Shown here in pieces: positions 7,440 to 15,853 of a stretch of 23,877 nucleotides of DNA (the stretch's first letter is position 1; each line of letters opens with the position of its first letter). The translations under genes were made by a program, and so were the position numbers. Where the stretch lies: contig CAYNUO010000047.1 in assembly GCA_964400405.1 (NCBI GenBank), positions 1-23,877 on the forward strand. The letters are read 5' to 3'. The DNA is from CANKJK01 sp964400405 (GTDB lineage Bacteria > Acidobacteriota > Vicinamibacteria > Vicinamibacterales > UBA2999). The notes below the pieces were generated by a model. The model was not told the origin of the DNA. It saw nothing but the letters and a program-made list of their open reading frames with translations, and did not search any database.

Positions 7440-8444
7440 TCAACGGTGCCGCGACTGAACTCGCGATCGTGGTGACGAGGTGGCGGATTCGCCGGGCCTC
7501 CGAGGGGTGCGGCCCTTGAACTCCCGAGGCAATACTCCAAAGTGCCGCTTGAAGTGCCGTCGGAACGACGCCTGGGATTCATAGCCGGCCGAGATGGCGA
7601 CTGCCTTCAGCGCCCGATTTCCTTCGTCGAGGATTCTGGCGGCCAAGTGCATTCTCACCTGCGTCACGTAGGCCATGGGCGTCTTGCCGACCGTTTCGCG
7701 GAATCGTGTCGCGAACAACGAACGCGACATCCCGGCGATGTCCGCCAGGCGCTGCAGATTCCATTTCTCGTGTGGCCGCCCGACCACGGCCTGCAGCACC
7801 TCTCTCAGCTGAGGATCCCGGAGGCCTCTCAGCCAACTGGTGGAGTGATCCGGCATGTCGATCCACGTGCGCACCACCTGCGTCAGCGCGATCTCCACGA
7901 GGCGCTTGAGGATCGCGGCATGGCCCGGGCCCTGCTGGCGCCGCTCGGTGCCGAATGCCGTCAAGGTGGCCGCCAAGGCTGCTCCAGGGGGCCAGGACCT
8001 GGCACGGATGCAGATGAGCTCCGGCAGGTTGCCGAGCAGCATGGTCTGGGGCGCCCCATGGAGTTCGCACTCCATGCCGACGAAGCCGGAAGTATTCGGT
8101 GTGCCGGGAGGCGCCATCTGCTCCAAGAACCGACTCTCCAGGGATGGGGTGCGGCGCGAGTCTGACAGGCGATGGGCTACGCCTCCCATGATGAAAACAA
8201 GATCTCCGTTCTCGAGTTCGACGGTCGTCTCGCCAGGGCTCCCCTCACGCACGCGAAGGCAAACGGGTCCGCCGGTGATGATGTAGAGCTGAGAGTCGAA
8301 GGCCTGGTGACGCATGGACCAAGGGGCGCGCAGCGCGAACGGGCCTCCGATGTACAGCGTCCGGATCCTGACCTCGTCCATCAGGACGGAGAGCGGATCG
8401 TGGTTGACCCGGTAGGCGGCTCGGCCAGTCGGAGCGTCCGGCAT
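7440..8444 (-). CDS. AraC-family transcriptional regulator with N-terminal cupin domain
   Basis: The start at 8444 gives 334 residues; AGGAAGG sits six bases upstream. The open frame continues to 9029, but that extension overlaps the divergent Lrp gene and looks non-coding. Residues about 13-140 form a cupin-type sensor resembling the Cupin_6 / AraC-binding group (DPLSVLMDEV at 16-25, ELENGDLVFIMGGVAH at 76-91). The C-terminus carries the two-helix-turn-helix AraC DNA-binding domain (HTH one at about 229-255, HTH two at about 277-303, ending GVLPREFKG), followed by a basic Ser/Arg tail. In this cupin subgroup the regulator often acts on a neighbouring redox or detoxification gene; here the candidates are the VOC gene downstream and the divergent operon beginning at 8559. 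The ligand is unknown. Confidence 0.92.
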   Translation of the reverse strand: MPDAPTGRAAYRVNHDPLSVLMDEVRIRTLYIGGPFALRAPWSMRHQAFDSQLYIITGGPVCLRVREGSPGETTVELENGDLVFIMGGVAHRLSDSRRTPSLESRFLEQMAPPGTPNTSGFVGMECELHGAPQTMLLGNLPELICIRARSWPPGAALAATLTAFGTERRQQGPGHAAILKRLVEIALTQVVRTWIDMPDHSTSWLRGLRDPQLREVLQAVVGRPHEKWNLQRLADIAGMSRSLFATRFRETVGKTPMAYVTQVRMHLAARILDEGNRALKAVAISAGYESQASFRRHFKRHFGVLPREFKGRTPRRPGESATSSPRSRVQSRHR

Positions 8445-8558
8445 CTGCGTCCTTCCTGAGTTCCTGGTCTTTCTGGACGATTCGATCCAATAATAGGCCC
8501 CTTTGCGCCATCTAAGCCTGCTAGTAATTGGCCACCGTGCAAGAGGTGTGGATAGTCC
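8445..8558. promoter_or_regulatory. Divergent promoter region between AraC-type and Lrp/AsnC genes
   Basis: This 114-base gap separates two divergent regulator genes and should hold both promoters. A minus-strand TATTAT (8494-8489) is a possible -10 box for the AraC gene, about 45 bases before its start, but no good -35 accompanies it. TAGTAAT at about 8522-8528 could serve the Lrp operon, also without a clear -35. An in-frame TAG at 8553-8555 stops the Lrp reading frame from extending further upstream. Confidence 0.4.
8451..8457 (-). promoter_or_regulatory. Ribosome binding site deciding the AraC start
   Basis: On the minus strand AGGAAGG ends six bases before the ATG at 8444. This excludes the much longer open frame upstream, which would run antisense across the Lrp/AsnC gene. 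Confidence 0.65.
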
Positions 8559-9125
8559 GTGAGGCGTGACTTGGACGAGACGGACCGGACGCTCATCGCG
8601 TACCTGCAGCGCGACGCCAGAATTCCCTCGCGGACGTTGGCTGCAAAGGCGGGCATTTCGGGCTCGGAGTGTGTCCGGCGCGTGCGCAGGCTCGAGGCGC
8701 TGGGCGTCATCTGCCGGTACGCGACGGTCATCGACCCCGCGGCGCTCGGACTGAGCCTCACGGCGCTCGTGCGGGTGCAACTCGACCGGGGGGCACCTGA
8801 CCGGGTGCGAGCATTCGAGGCCGCGATTCAGCGGCGCAGGGAAGTCCTCCAGTGCTGGCAGTTGAGTGAATACTGGGATTTCGAACTGCTCGTGGTCGCC
8901 GCTGACCTCACTTCGCTCGGGGTCTTTCAGCGGGAGTGTCTCGGAAGCCTGGGCGTCGTGGCCGTCAACGTCAGTGTCGTCGTGCGGCAGGCCAGGCACC
9001 TGGCGGAGCTTCAGATTGGCGCACGTCACGAAGACACTCCCGTGATGCTTGATTCGTCAACGCCCGGATTCCACGGGCAGGTCGTGTGGGAAGCCTCGCC
9101 GAGGGTGGCGGCCCGGCGCTCCTGA
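8559..9125 (+). CDS. Lrp/AsnC-family transcriptional regulator, first gene of the PSD/DUF1552 operon
   Basis: The protein has 188 residues from a GTG start, bounded by an in-frame stop three bases before it; AGAGG lies 12 bases upstream. Residues about 4-63 form the winged helix-turn-helix typical of AsnC (LDETDRTLIAYLQRDARIPS, then RTLAAKAGIS... with VRRLEALGVI). Residues about 65-147 match the RAM/AsnC ligand-binding ferredoxin-like domain. A roughly 40-residue tail follows, longer than in most Lrp proteins (about 150-165 residues). It is divergent from the AraC gene and 46 bases before the first PSD gene on the same strand. It is therefore a good candidate for local control of the operon, possibly with autoregulation. 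The effector is unknown; many family members sense amino acids. Confidence 0.9.
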   Translation: MRRDLDETDRTLIAYLQRDARIPSRTLAAKAGISGSECVRRVRRLEALGVICRYATVIDPAALGLSLTALVRVQLDRGAPDRVRAFEAAIQRRREVLQCWQLSEYWDFELLVVAADLTSLGVFQRECLGSLGVVAVNVSVVVRQARHLAELQIGARHEDTPVMLDSSTPGFHGQVVWEASPRVAARRS

Positions 9126-9157
9126 CGAGCCCGAAAGAGAGCCAATCTTTGTGACCA

Positions 9158-9166
9158 AGAGGAAGG
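9158..9166 (+). promoter_or_regulatory. Ribosome binding site deciding the start of PSD protein 1
   Basis: AGAGGAAGG ends five bases before the ATG at 9172. The frame is open back to 9049, but only this start puts a signal peptide at the N-terminus and avoids overlap with the Lrp gene. Confidence 0.7.
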
Positions 9167-9171
9167 TGCGT

Positions 9172-11589
9172 ATGTGGACAGCGCGGGCACTCGCCCTGTT
9201 GTGCGCAGTCGTGGCGAATCCCGCCTGGGCGGCGCAGACCCGGGAGCTGCCGGAGACGCGCGCCGCCTTCGTGAAGACGTATTGCGTCACCTGCCACAAC
9301 GGGCGCACGAAAGCCGGACAGCTCGTCCTCGATGGACTCGACACATCGCGCCCAGGGGAGCATCGGGACGTGTGGGAGCGAGTCGTCCGGAAGCTGCGCA
9401 TCGGGGCGATGCCGCCGATGACGGCGCGGCGTCCGGATGCCGATACCCGCCAGGCCTTCGTGGCCTCTCTCGAGAGCGCCCTTGACGCGAGCGCGGCCGA
9501 GCGGCCTGACCCGGGAGCTCCGGTCCTGCATCGCCTCAACCGAACCGAGTACGCCAACGTCGTCCGGGACCTGCTCTCTGTCTCGCTTGACGTGAAGTCG
9601 ATGTTGCCCCCGGATGACTCGGGCTTCGGCTTCGACAACATTGCCGACCTGCTCCGTGTCTCGCCCAGCCTGCTCGAGCGCTACATGGCCGCTGCCGAGC
9701 GAATCAGCCGCGTCGCCGTCGGGGACCCGAGTCTGAAGCCCGTGGTGGCAACCTATTCGCTCCCGTACCTGACGCTGACGCAGGCGGAGCGAATGAGCGA
9801 GGACCTGCCCTTCGGGTCGAGAGGGGGCATCAGCGTGATGCACACCTTCCCAGCCGATGGCGACTATCTCCTCCGTGTCCGCGTCCAGCGGCACTCGATT
9901 ACGTCCGGTGCCAACATTCGCGGCCTCGATGACGAGAACGCCATCGACGTGCGCGTCGACGGCGAACGGGTCAAGGTGTTCACCCTCGGCGCCAAAGCGT
10001 CCGCGGCAATGCCGCCCGCCGGCGGCGCAGGGGGCGGGCAAGCCAGAGACCGCCAGGCCACCGACGACAACCTGAACCTGCGCGTTCGGGTCTCAGGCGG
10101 GGCGCATCGCGTGGGCATCGCCCTGCAGAAGAAGACGTGGTACGCGGAAGGTGTGGCGCCGTCGCAGTTGCCAGCGGCCAGCCACGGCAACTCGTACGGC
10201 ACCCGCACCACGCCGGAGTTCGGTCGCGTCGACATGGGGATCGACCGCGTGGAGATTGAAGGGCCGTTCGACGCCACGGTTCCAGCCGCTTCCGCGTCGC
10301 GCCGGGCCATCTTCGTCTGTGCGCCCAGACGTCAGGCCGACGAGCGGCCCTGCGCCGAGCAGATTCTGACCCGTGTCGCGCGCCGCGCATATCGGCGGAC
10401 GGTGACGGGTGCGGACCTGGCACCAGTTCTCGACTTCTACGAGAAGGGCCGTGCGGCCGGCGACTTCAACACGGGCATCCAGCGAGGTTTGGAACGCCTG
10501 CTCGTATCCCCGGAGTTCCTGTTCAGGGCCGAGCGTCAGCAGCCAGGCGCGAAGCCGGGTACCGCGACGAACGTGACCGACATCGAGCTGGCGTCCCGCC
10601 TCTCGTTCTTTCTCTGGAGCAGCATCCCCGACGACGAGTTGCTGGACCTCGCGGTGGCCGGGCGGCTCCGGGCTCCCGGGGTGCTCGAACGGCAGGTCCG
10701 GCGCATGCTCGGCGATTCACGTTCGTCTGCCTTCGTCTCCAACTTCTTCGGTCAGTGGCTGTTCGTCAGGAACGTGGCGCTCGCGCAACCGGACCCCAAG
10801 GCGTATCCCGAGTTCGACGACAACCTCCGCGAGGCGTTCCAGACCGAGACACGCATGCTCATCGAGAACATGGTGCGGGACGACCGCAGCGCCGTGGATC
10901 TCCTCACCGCGGACTACACGTTCCTGAACGAGCGGCTGGCCCGTCACTACGGCATCTCCGGCGTCTACGGCAGCCACTTCCGGCGAGTCGCGCTGCCGGA
11001 CGAGCGGCGTCGAGGCGTGCTGGGTCATGGCGGCATCCTGACGGCGCTCGCCTACGCACACCGCACCTCTCCCGTCGTGCGCGGCAAGTGGCTCCTCGAG
11101 AACATTCTCGGGAGTCCGCCACCTCCGCCGCCGGCGAACGTGCCTCCGTTCCCGGAAGAAGACGGCGCCGGCCAACCACGGACCGTCCGCGAGAAGATGG
11201 AACAGCATCGCCGGAATCCCGTGTGCGCCGCCTGCCATTCCGTGATGGATCCGCTGGGCTTCGCGCTCGAGAACTTCGACGGCATCGGGAAGTGGCGCGA
11301 GACGGATGCCGGCAGCCGGGTTGACGCGTCGGGCGTGCTGCCCAGCGGTACGAAGTTCAGCGGCCCTGCCGACTTCAGGGCCGCCCTCCTCAGGGAGCAG
11401 GACACCTTCGTGCTGACCATGACGTCCAAGCTCCTGACCTACGCCATGGGCAGGGGCACCGAGCCGTTCGACATGCCGGCGGTCCGGCGGATCGTCAGGG
11501 AGAGCAAGGCTCAGAACTACCGCTGGTCGGCGTTGATTCTGAATGTCGTCAAGAGCGTTCCGTTCCAGATGCGGAGGTCCGAGTCATGA
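9172..11589 (+). CDS. Exported di-haem PSD/PSCyt protein (DUF1587-DUF1595-DUF1592-DUF1588-DUF1585), copy 1
   Basis: The protein has 805 residues. A Sec signal (1-21, cut near PAWAA) precedes a PSCyt-type cytochrome domain with CVTCH at 38-42 and a probable distal Met80 in KLRIGAMPP. DUF1587 (about 118-182; HRLNRTEYANVVRDLL) follows, then a beta-rich region (about 210-370) resembling a carbohydrate-binding sandwich. After that come DUF1595 (about 390-455), DUF1592 (about 466-597; SRLSFFLWSSIPDDELL, FGQWLFVRN), DUF1588 (about 608-710) with a second haem site CAACH at 685-689 and MDPLGFALENFD, and DUF1585 (about 730-800). This is the canonical order in the family, which is common in Planctomycetes and Acidobacteriota and biochemically uncharacterised. 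Two haems and export imply periplasmic electron transfer. The stop overlaps the next gene's ATG. Confidence 0.92.
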   Translation: MWTARALALLCAVVANPAWAAQTRELPETRAAFVKTYCVTCHNGRTKAGQLVLDGLDTSRPGEHRDVWERVVRKLRIGAMPPMTARRPDADTRQAFVASLESALDASAAERPDPGAPVLHRLNRTEYANVVRDLLSVSLDVKSMLPPDDSGFGFDNIADLLRVSPSLLERYMAAAERISRVAVGDPSLKPVVATYSLPYLTLTQAERMSEDLPFGSRGGISVMHTFPADGDYLLRVRVQRHSITSGANIRGLDDENAIDVRVDGERVKVFTLGAKASAAMPPAGGAGGGQARDRQATDDNLNLRVRVSGGAHRVGIALQKKTWYAEGVAPSQLPAASHGNSYGTRTTPEFGRVDMGIDRVEIEGPFDATVPAASASRRAIFVCAPRRQADERPCAEQILTRVARRAYRRTVTGADLAPVLDFYEKGRAAGDFNTGIQRGLERLLVSPEFLFRAERQQPGAKPGTATNVTDIELASRLSFFLWSSIPDDELLDLAVAGRLRAPGVLERQVRRMLGDSRSSAFVSNFFGQWLFVRNVALAQPDPKAYPEFDDNLREAFQTETRMLIENMVRDDRSAVDLLTADYTFLNERLARHYGISGVYGSHFRRVALPDERRRGVLGHGGILTALAYAHRTSPVVRGKWLLENILGSPPPPPPANVPPFPEEDGAGQPRTVREKMEQHRRNPVCAACHSVMDPLGFALENFDGIGKWRETDAGSRVDASGVLPSGTKFSGPADFRAALLREQDTFVLTMTSKLLTYAMGRGTEPFDMPAVRRIVRESKAQNYRWSALILNVVKSVPFQMRRSES
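10597..10628 (+). repeat. 32-bp exact direct repeat, copy 1 (within PSD gene 1)
   Basis: This stretch, encoding most of the RLSFFLWSSIP motif of DUF1592, is identical base for base to 17249-17280 in the second PSD gene. It reflects paralogy of the two genes. It could also be a recombination substrate that would remove the intervening 6.6 kb. Confidence 0.85.
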
Positions 11590-12932
11590 TCAATCGAGGC
11601 CGTCACATACCCAGACGCGCTGTCCTCCGCGGAGCAGGGGCCGCGCTGGCGCTCCCGCTCCTGGATGGCATGGTCCCGGCGTTCGTCCCGACGCGCCTGT
11701 CCGCGGCCGCCCCGGTCAAGCGCCTCGGATGTTTCTACGTGCCGATGGGCATGGAGATGACGAAATGGAACCCGCCCACGCCGGGGCCGCTCGTCGTCAT
11801 GCCGACCCTCCAGCCCCTCGCGGCGTTCCGGGATCGCCTGCTCGTCGTCGGCGGCCTCGAGATGCGAAACGCGGATTCGCGCGATGGCGGAGGGCCCCAC
11901 TCGCGCATCCAGGCCGCCTGGCTCACGGGGACGCAGGCGCGAAAGACGGAAGGGCCCGATCTGCGTGCCGGGATCTCCATGGATCAAGTCGCGGCGCGCG
12001 AACTGGGGACGGCGACCCAGTTGCCCTCGCTCGAGTTGGCGCTCGAGAGCGTCGAGGTGGTGGGTTCCTGCGACAACGGCTACACGTGCGCCTACACGGG
12101 CACGCTCAGTTGGCGCACCGACACCGTGCCGAACCCGATGGAGAACAATCCACGGGCCGTGTTCGAACGCCTGTTCGGCACCGCCGATAGCACCGACGAG
12201 CGCACTCGCCGTGCTCACCTCGGCAAGAACGCGAGCCTGCTCGATTCGGTCGTCGAGGAGACGCTGCGCTTCTCACGCGGGCTGAATGCAACCGACCGGG
12301 CGAGGCTGGACCAGTACCTCACCTCCGTGCGTGACGTGGAAACGCGCATTCAGAAGGCCGAGGCACAGATCTCAGCCGACCTCCCGGTGGTGAGCCAGCC
12401 TCCTGGCGTTCCGGCAAGCTACGAGGAACATTCGAGGCTGATGTTCGACCTGCTGATGCTCGCGTATCAGAGCGACACCACCAGGATCTCGACCTTCCTG
12501 ATGGCCCGCGAGCTGAGCGTGCGGACGTATCCGGAGATTGGGATTGCGGACCCACACCACCCGCTCTCGCATCACCAGAACCGGCCGGAGCAGCTCGAGA
12601 AGCAGGGCAAGCTCAATCTGTTCCACATGAGGTTGTTCTCGTACTTCGTCGAGCGGATGTCCACGTTGCCCGATGGTGACGGCTCCCTGCTGGACCACTC
12701 GCTGTTGCTGTACGGCACCGGCATGAGCGACTCGAACACCCACCTGCCCGAGGACGTCCCGACCGTCGTCATCGCCGGCAAGATGTTCGACACCGGTGGC
12801 GGGCGATATGTCCGGTTCCCGGACGGAACGCCCCTGACGAACCTTCATCTCACCCTGCTGGCCAAGATGGGGGTCCAGACGGAGCGCCTGGGCGACAGCC
12901 GCGGTCCACTCAACCTCCTGTCCGGAATCTAG
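11586..12932 (+). CDS. Tat-exported DUF1552 (HXXSHH motif) protein, copy 1
   Basis: The protein has 448 residues. The N-terminus carries a twin-arginine signal (Arg10-Arg11, then VLRGAGAALALPLLDGM), so it is probably folded before export. The family motif HPLSHH lies at 325-330, preceded by another His (324). A cysteine pair C162/C168 in SCDNGYTCAYTGTLSW is kept in the paralogue at 18235-19578. DSLLLYGTGMSDSNTH-like residues near 370-387 recall the metal-binding ends of alkaline-phosphatase-superfamily proteins, but this is only a resemblance. The ATG overlaps the stop of the PSD gene (ATGA), which points to translational coupling and a stoichiometric partnership. DUF1552 proteins are known mainly by their co-occurrence with PSD proteins; the reaction is unknown. 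The His-rich motif suggests metal binding. Confidence 0.92.
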   Translation: MINRGRHIPRRAVLRGAGAALALPLLDGMVPAFVPTRLSAAAPVKRLGCFYVPMGMEMTKWNPPTPGPLVVMPTLQPLAAFRDRLLVVGGLEMRNADSRDGGGPHSRIQAAWLTGTQARKTEGPDLRAGISMDQVAARELGTATQLPSLELALESVEVVGSCDNGYTCAYTGTLSWRTDTVPNPMENNPRAVFERLFGTADSTDERTRRAHLGKNASLLDSVVEETLRFSRGLNATDRARLDQYLTSVRDVETRIQKAEAQISADLPVVSQPPGVPASYEEHSRLMFDLLMLAYQSDTTRISTFLMARELSVRTYPEIGIADPHHPLSHHQNRPEQLEKQGKLNLFHMRLFSYFVERMSTLPDGDGSLLDHSLLLYGTGMSDSNTHLPEDVPTVVIAGKMFDTGGGRYVRFPDGTPLTNLHLTLLAKMGVQTERLGDSRGPLNLLSGI

Positions 12933-12934
12933 GC

Positions 12935-14386
12935 GTGCGACTCCCCGTCCTTCTGCTGCTGTTGCTCGTGCCGGGCCTTCATGGCGTGTCGGCCGCCGGC
13001 CAGGCGGCGCGCACCGCCCCAACAGGCGCGTCGTTGGTGGCCGCCGCGAGGAGCGGGGACGTCGCCACCGTCGCCGCGCTGCTCAAGCGCAAGGCCGACG
13101 TCAAGGCGCACGATGCCGAGGGCGCGACGGCCCTGCATTGGGCCGTCCACAACGGCAACCGGGCCAGCGTCACCGCGCTGATCGCGGCGGGTGCGACCGT
13201 GAACGCGGCGAATGACTACGGCGTCACCCCACTCATGCTGGCCATCGAGAATCGGGATGCCGTCTCGGTCGAAACCTTGTTGAAGGCGGGCGCGCTGCCC
13301 GGGAGCGCGCTCCCCACAGGCGAGACGACTCTGATGATGGCAGCCAGGGTGGGGGAGCCAGCGATCATCACGCGGCTGCTCGCCGCCGGTGCGGACGTCA
13401 ACGCTCACGAGCACACGCGCGGCCAGACCGCGCTCATGTGGGCGCTCGCCGAGGGGCATGCGCCCGTGGTGAAGATGTTGCTCGAGGCCGGAGCTGACCC
13501 ACGCGCCAGGTCTGCGACCGGCTACACGCCGCTCACCTTCGCCGCCCGGGACGGTCGCCTCGACCTGGGCGAGTCGCTCGTGGCGGCCGGGGCGGATATC
13601 AATGCCACCGCCGATGACGGCATGAGCGTCCTGCACGTGGCCACTGTCCGTGGACAGGTGGCGTTCGCGGAGCATCTGCTCGCGAAGGGCGCGAACCCCA
13701 ACGCGGCGGGTCCCGGCTTCACGCCCCTGCATTGGGCCGTGGGTCGCTGGGACACGCTCACGACGAAGGACTACCAGGTCGGGCGCGCCGAATGGCAGGT
13801 CATGTCCGGCATTCCCGAATCGCAGAAGCTCGCGTTCGTCACTCTTCTCATCGATAAGGGCGCGGACGTCAACGCGCGGGCCACGAAGTCACCGCCTCGC
13901 CTTGGGTTCGGCAGGTCGCCACGTACGATGGACCCGTCGTGCGAGATCGGTGCGACGCCATTCATGTTTGCCGCGATGGGCGGCGAGGCCGAGGTGATGC
14001 GCCTGCTGGTGGCGCGTGGCGCGGACCCGAAGCTCGCCTCCAATGACGGGACGACGGCCCTGATTATGGCCGCCGGGGTCAACTACCTCTCGACCGAGAA
14101 CGACGTGCCGGAGTCACGCTACTTCGATGCGGCGAAGGCGGCCATCGAGTTCGGCGTCGATATCAATGCGGCGAACAGTGGCGGAAACACGGCCCTTCAT
14201 GCCACGGCGTGGTCGGGGTTCCTTTCGATCACGAAGCTCCTCGTCGAGCGTGGCGCCAGGCTTGACCTCAAGAACAAGACTGACGAGACACCCCGGCGCA
14301 TCGCCGAGGGGACCCTGCTTGTCATGCAGGTCTGGTTTCAGCCGGAGGTTGCGGCGTACCTGCGGAGTCACGACGCGCCGCGCTGA
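12935..14386 (+). CDS. Exported ankyrin-repeat protein 1
   Basis: The protein has 483 residues from a GTG start two bases after the preceding stop. A short Leu-rich signal peptide (about 1-23, RLPVLLLLLLVPGLHGVSAAG) leads into an ankyrin array from about 33 to 480, roughly eleven repeats with the usual TPLHWA / LLxxGADVNA pattern. The array is interrupted at about 268-336: about 25 residues split the helices of one repeat (after GFTPLHWAVG), and about 20 more (KSPPRLGFGRSPRTMDPSC) lie in the following loop. A shorter insert occurs near 381-395. All three are conserved in position in the next gene. Ankyrin arrays are protein-binding scaffolds; here the protein should be periplasmic and may hold PSD or DUF1552 proteins together, an inference from co-transcription. 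Confidence 0.92.
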   Translation: MRLPVLLLLLLVPGLHGVSAAGQAARTAPTGASLVAAARSGDVATVAALLKRKADVKAHDAEGATALHWAVHNGNRASVTALIAAGATVNAANDYGVTPLMLAIENRDAVSVETLLKAGALPGSALPTGETTLMMAARVGEPAIITRLLAAGADVNAHEHTRGQTALMWALAEGHAPVVKMLLEAGADPRARSATGYTPLTFAARDGRLDLGESLVAAGADINATADDGMSVLHVATVRGQVAFAEHLLAKGANPNAAGPGFTPLHWAVGRWDTLTTKDYQVGRAEWQVMSGIPESQKLAFVTLLIDKGADVNARATKSPPRLGFGRSPRTMDPSCEIGATPFMFAAMGGEAEVMRLLVARGADPKLASNDGTTALIMAAGVNYLSTENDVPESRYFDAAKAAIEFGVDINAANSGGNTALHATAWSGFLSITKLLVERGARLDLKNKTDETPRRIAEGTLLVMQVWFQPEVAAYLRSHDAPR

Positions 14387-14398
14387 CGCGTATCCACG

Positions 14399-15829
14399 AT
14401 GCACACTGTCCCCCGCTTCATCACCGGCGCCGTTCTGGCGGTCGCCCTTCTGGGCCCCTCGCGCTCGCACGCCGCGGACGCCACCGTCGCGCGAGCGGTC
14501 CGGGCCCGTGACGGCAAGGCCCTGGCCGCCCTGATCGCGAAGGGTGAGGACGTGAACGCGCCCCAGGCGGACGGCGCGACCGGGCTCCATTGGGCGGCCC
14601 ATTGGGACGACGCCGCGATGGCTGATGACCTCCTTCGCGCAGGCGCCAGAGTCGCGGCGGCGAACGACTACGGCGTGAAGCCGCTGCACCTGGCGGCCAT
14701 CAACGGGAGCGTCTCGATGGTGGCGCGATTGCTGAAGGCCGGGGCCGACGGCAATACGGCGCTGCCATCCGGCGAGACCGTGCTGATGACCGCCGCACGA
14801 ACTGGCCGCGTGGACGTGGTGAGACTGCTCCTGGCCAGTGGAGCCGTGGTCGATCAGGCGGAGGACACCCACGGGCAGACGGCCCTCATGTGGGCTGCCG
14901 CCGAGGGACATGTCGACACCGTCAGGACCCTGCTCGACGCGGGTGCCAGCATCGCGGCCAGGAGCAAGCAGGGATACACACCCCTCTTGTTCGCCGCGCG
15001 GACGGGACGCCTCGAGCTCGCGAAGCTCCTGCTCGACCGGGGGGCCGCCATCGACGATGCGGCGGCTGATGGAGTGACGCCGCTGCTGATGGCGGCGGTC
15101 AGGAACAAGCTGCCCCTGGCGTATTTCCTGCTGGAACGTGGAGCGCGGGCCGACGGGAACTCTGCCGCCGGCTTCACGCCGCTGCATTGGGCGAGCGGCG
15201 TCTGGGAGAGCCTGACGTCGTTCGACTACCAGGACGAGGACCTCGCGCTCGAGGGCCTGCCGCGGGCGCAAAAGCCAGCGTTCATCGACGCCCTGCTTCG
15301 GCATGGGGCCGACGTCAATGCACGGGCCGCGAAGGCGCCGCCCCGCTTTGGGGGACGTATTTCGCGTGTGTTCGCGCCGGTCTCGGAGGTTGGTGCCTCT
15401 CCGCTCTGGTTTGCCGCCGCGGCAGGGGATATCGAGACGGTCACGCTGCTGCTTGGGAAGGGGGCGGATGCGAGCCTTGCGGCGGGCGACGGCACGACAC
15501 CGTTGATGGCCGCGTCTGGCATCCTCCATTCGGGGCCCGAGAGCCATATCGACGAGTCCCGCTTTCTGGCGGTCGCGCGCCTGCTGCTGGACAGGGGCGC
15601 CGACCCGAGGGCCTCGAATGCCGCAGGAAGCACCGCGCTTCATGCGACGGCGTGGGCCGGGTTTCCGACCATCACGCGCCTGCTGATCGAGCGGGGCGCG
15701 CCGCTCGGTGCGAAGACGAAGCAGGGCTATACGGCACTGAGAGTCGCGGACGGCGTCGTGTTCGCCATGCAACTTCACTATCAAGAGGCCGTCGGCAAGG
15801 TGCTGCGGGAGTTCGGAGCGACCGAATAG
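14399..15829 (+). CDS. Exported ankyrin-repeat protein 2
   Basis: The protein has 476 residues and is a paralogue of the preceding gene along its whole length. A signal peptide (1-25, ending RSHA) precedes about eleven ankyrin repeats. The inserts are in the same places: about 266-333, with GVWESLTSFDYQDED between helices and KAPPRFGGRISRVFAPVSEVG in the next loop, plus a shorter one at about 374-388 (ILHSGPESHIDES). The start ATG lies 12 bases after the previous stop and lacks an obvious Shine-Dalgarno sequence, so translation may depend on reinitiation. It may be a periplasmic scaffold for the redox proteins on either side. A tandem duplication is the simplest origin, but protein divergence suggests it is old. 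Confidence 0.92.
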   Translation: MHTVPRFITGAVLAVALLGPSRSHAADATVARAVRARDGKALAALIAKGEDVNAPQADGATGLHWAAHWDDAAMADDLLRAGARVAAANDYGVKPLHLAAINGSVSMVARLLKAGADGNTALPSGETVLMTAARTGRVDVVRLLLASGAVVDQAEDTHGQTALMWAAAEGHVDTVRTLLDAGASIAARSKQGYTPLLFAARTGRLELAKLLLDRGAAIDDAAADGVTPLLMAAVRNKLPLAYFLLERGARADGNSAAGFTPLHWASGVWESLTSFDYQDEDLALEGLPRAQKPAFIDALLRHGADVNARAAKAPPRFGGRISRVFAPVSEVGASPLWFAAAAGDIETVTLLLGKGADASLAAGDGTTPLMAASGILHSGPESHIDESRFLAVARLLLDRGADPRASNAAGSTALHATAWAGFPTITRLLIERGAPLGAKTKQGYTALRVADGVVFAMQLHYQEAVGKVLREFGATE

Positions 15830-15853
15830 GCTCCGCCTGTGCGGGACAGACAG

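Noticed and set aside
8445..9029. N-terminal extension of the AraC gene to 9029
   Set aside because: The extension is antisense to the Lrp gene, has no homology-like content, and a strong ribosome binding site supports the start at 8444.
8971..10041. Minus-strand open frame over the Lrp/PSD junction
   Set aside because: Antisense to well-supported genes with an Arg/His-rich composition typical of GC-rich shadow frames.
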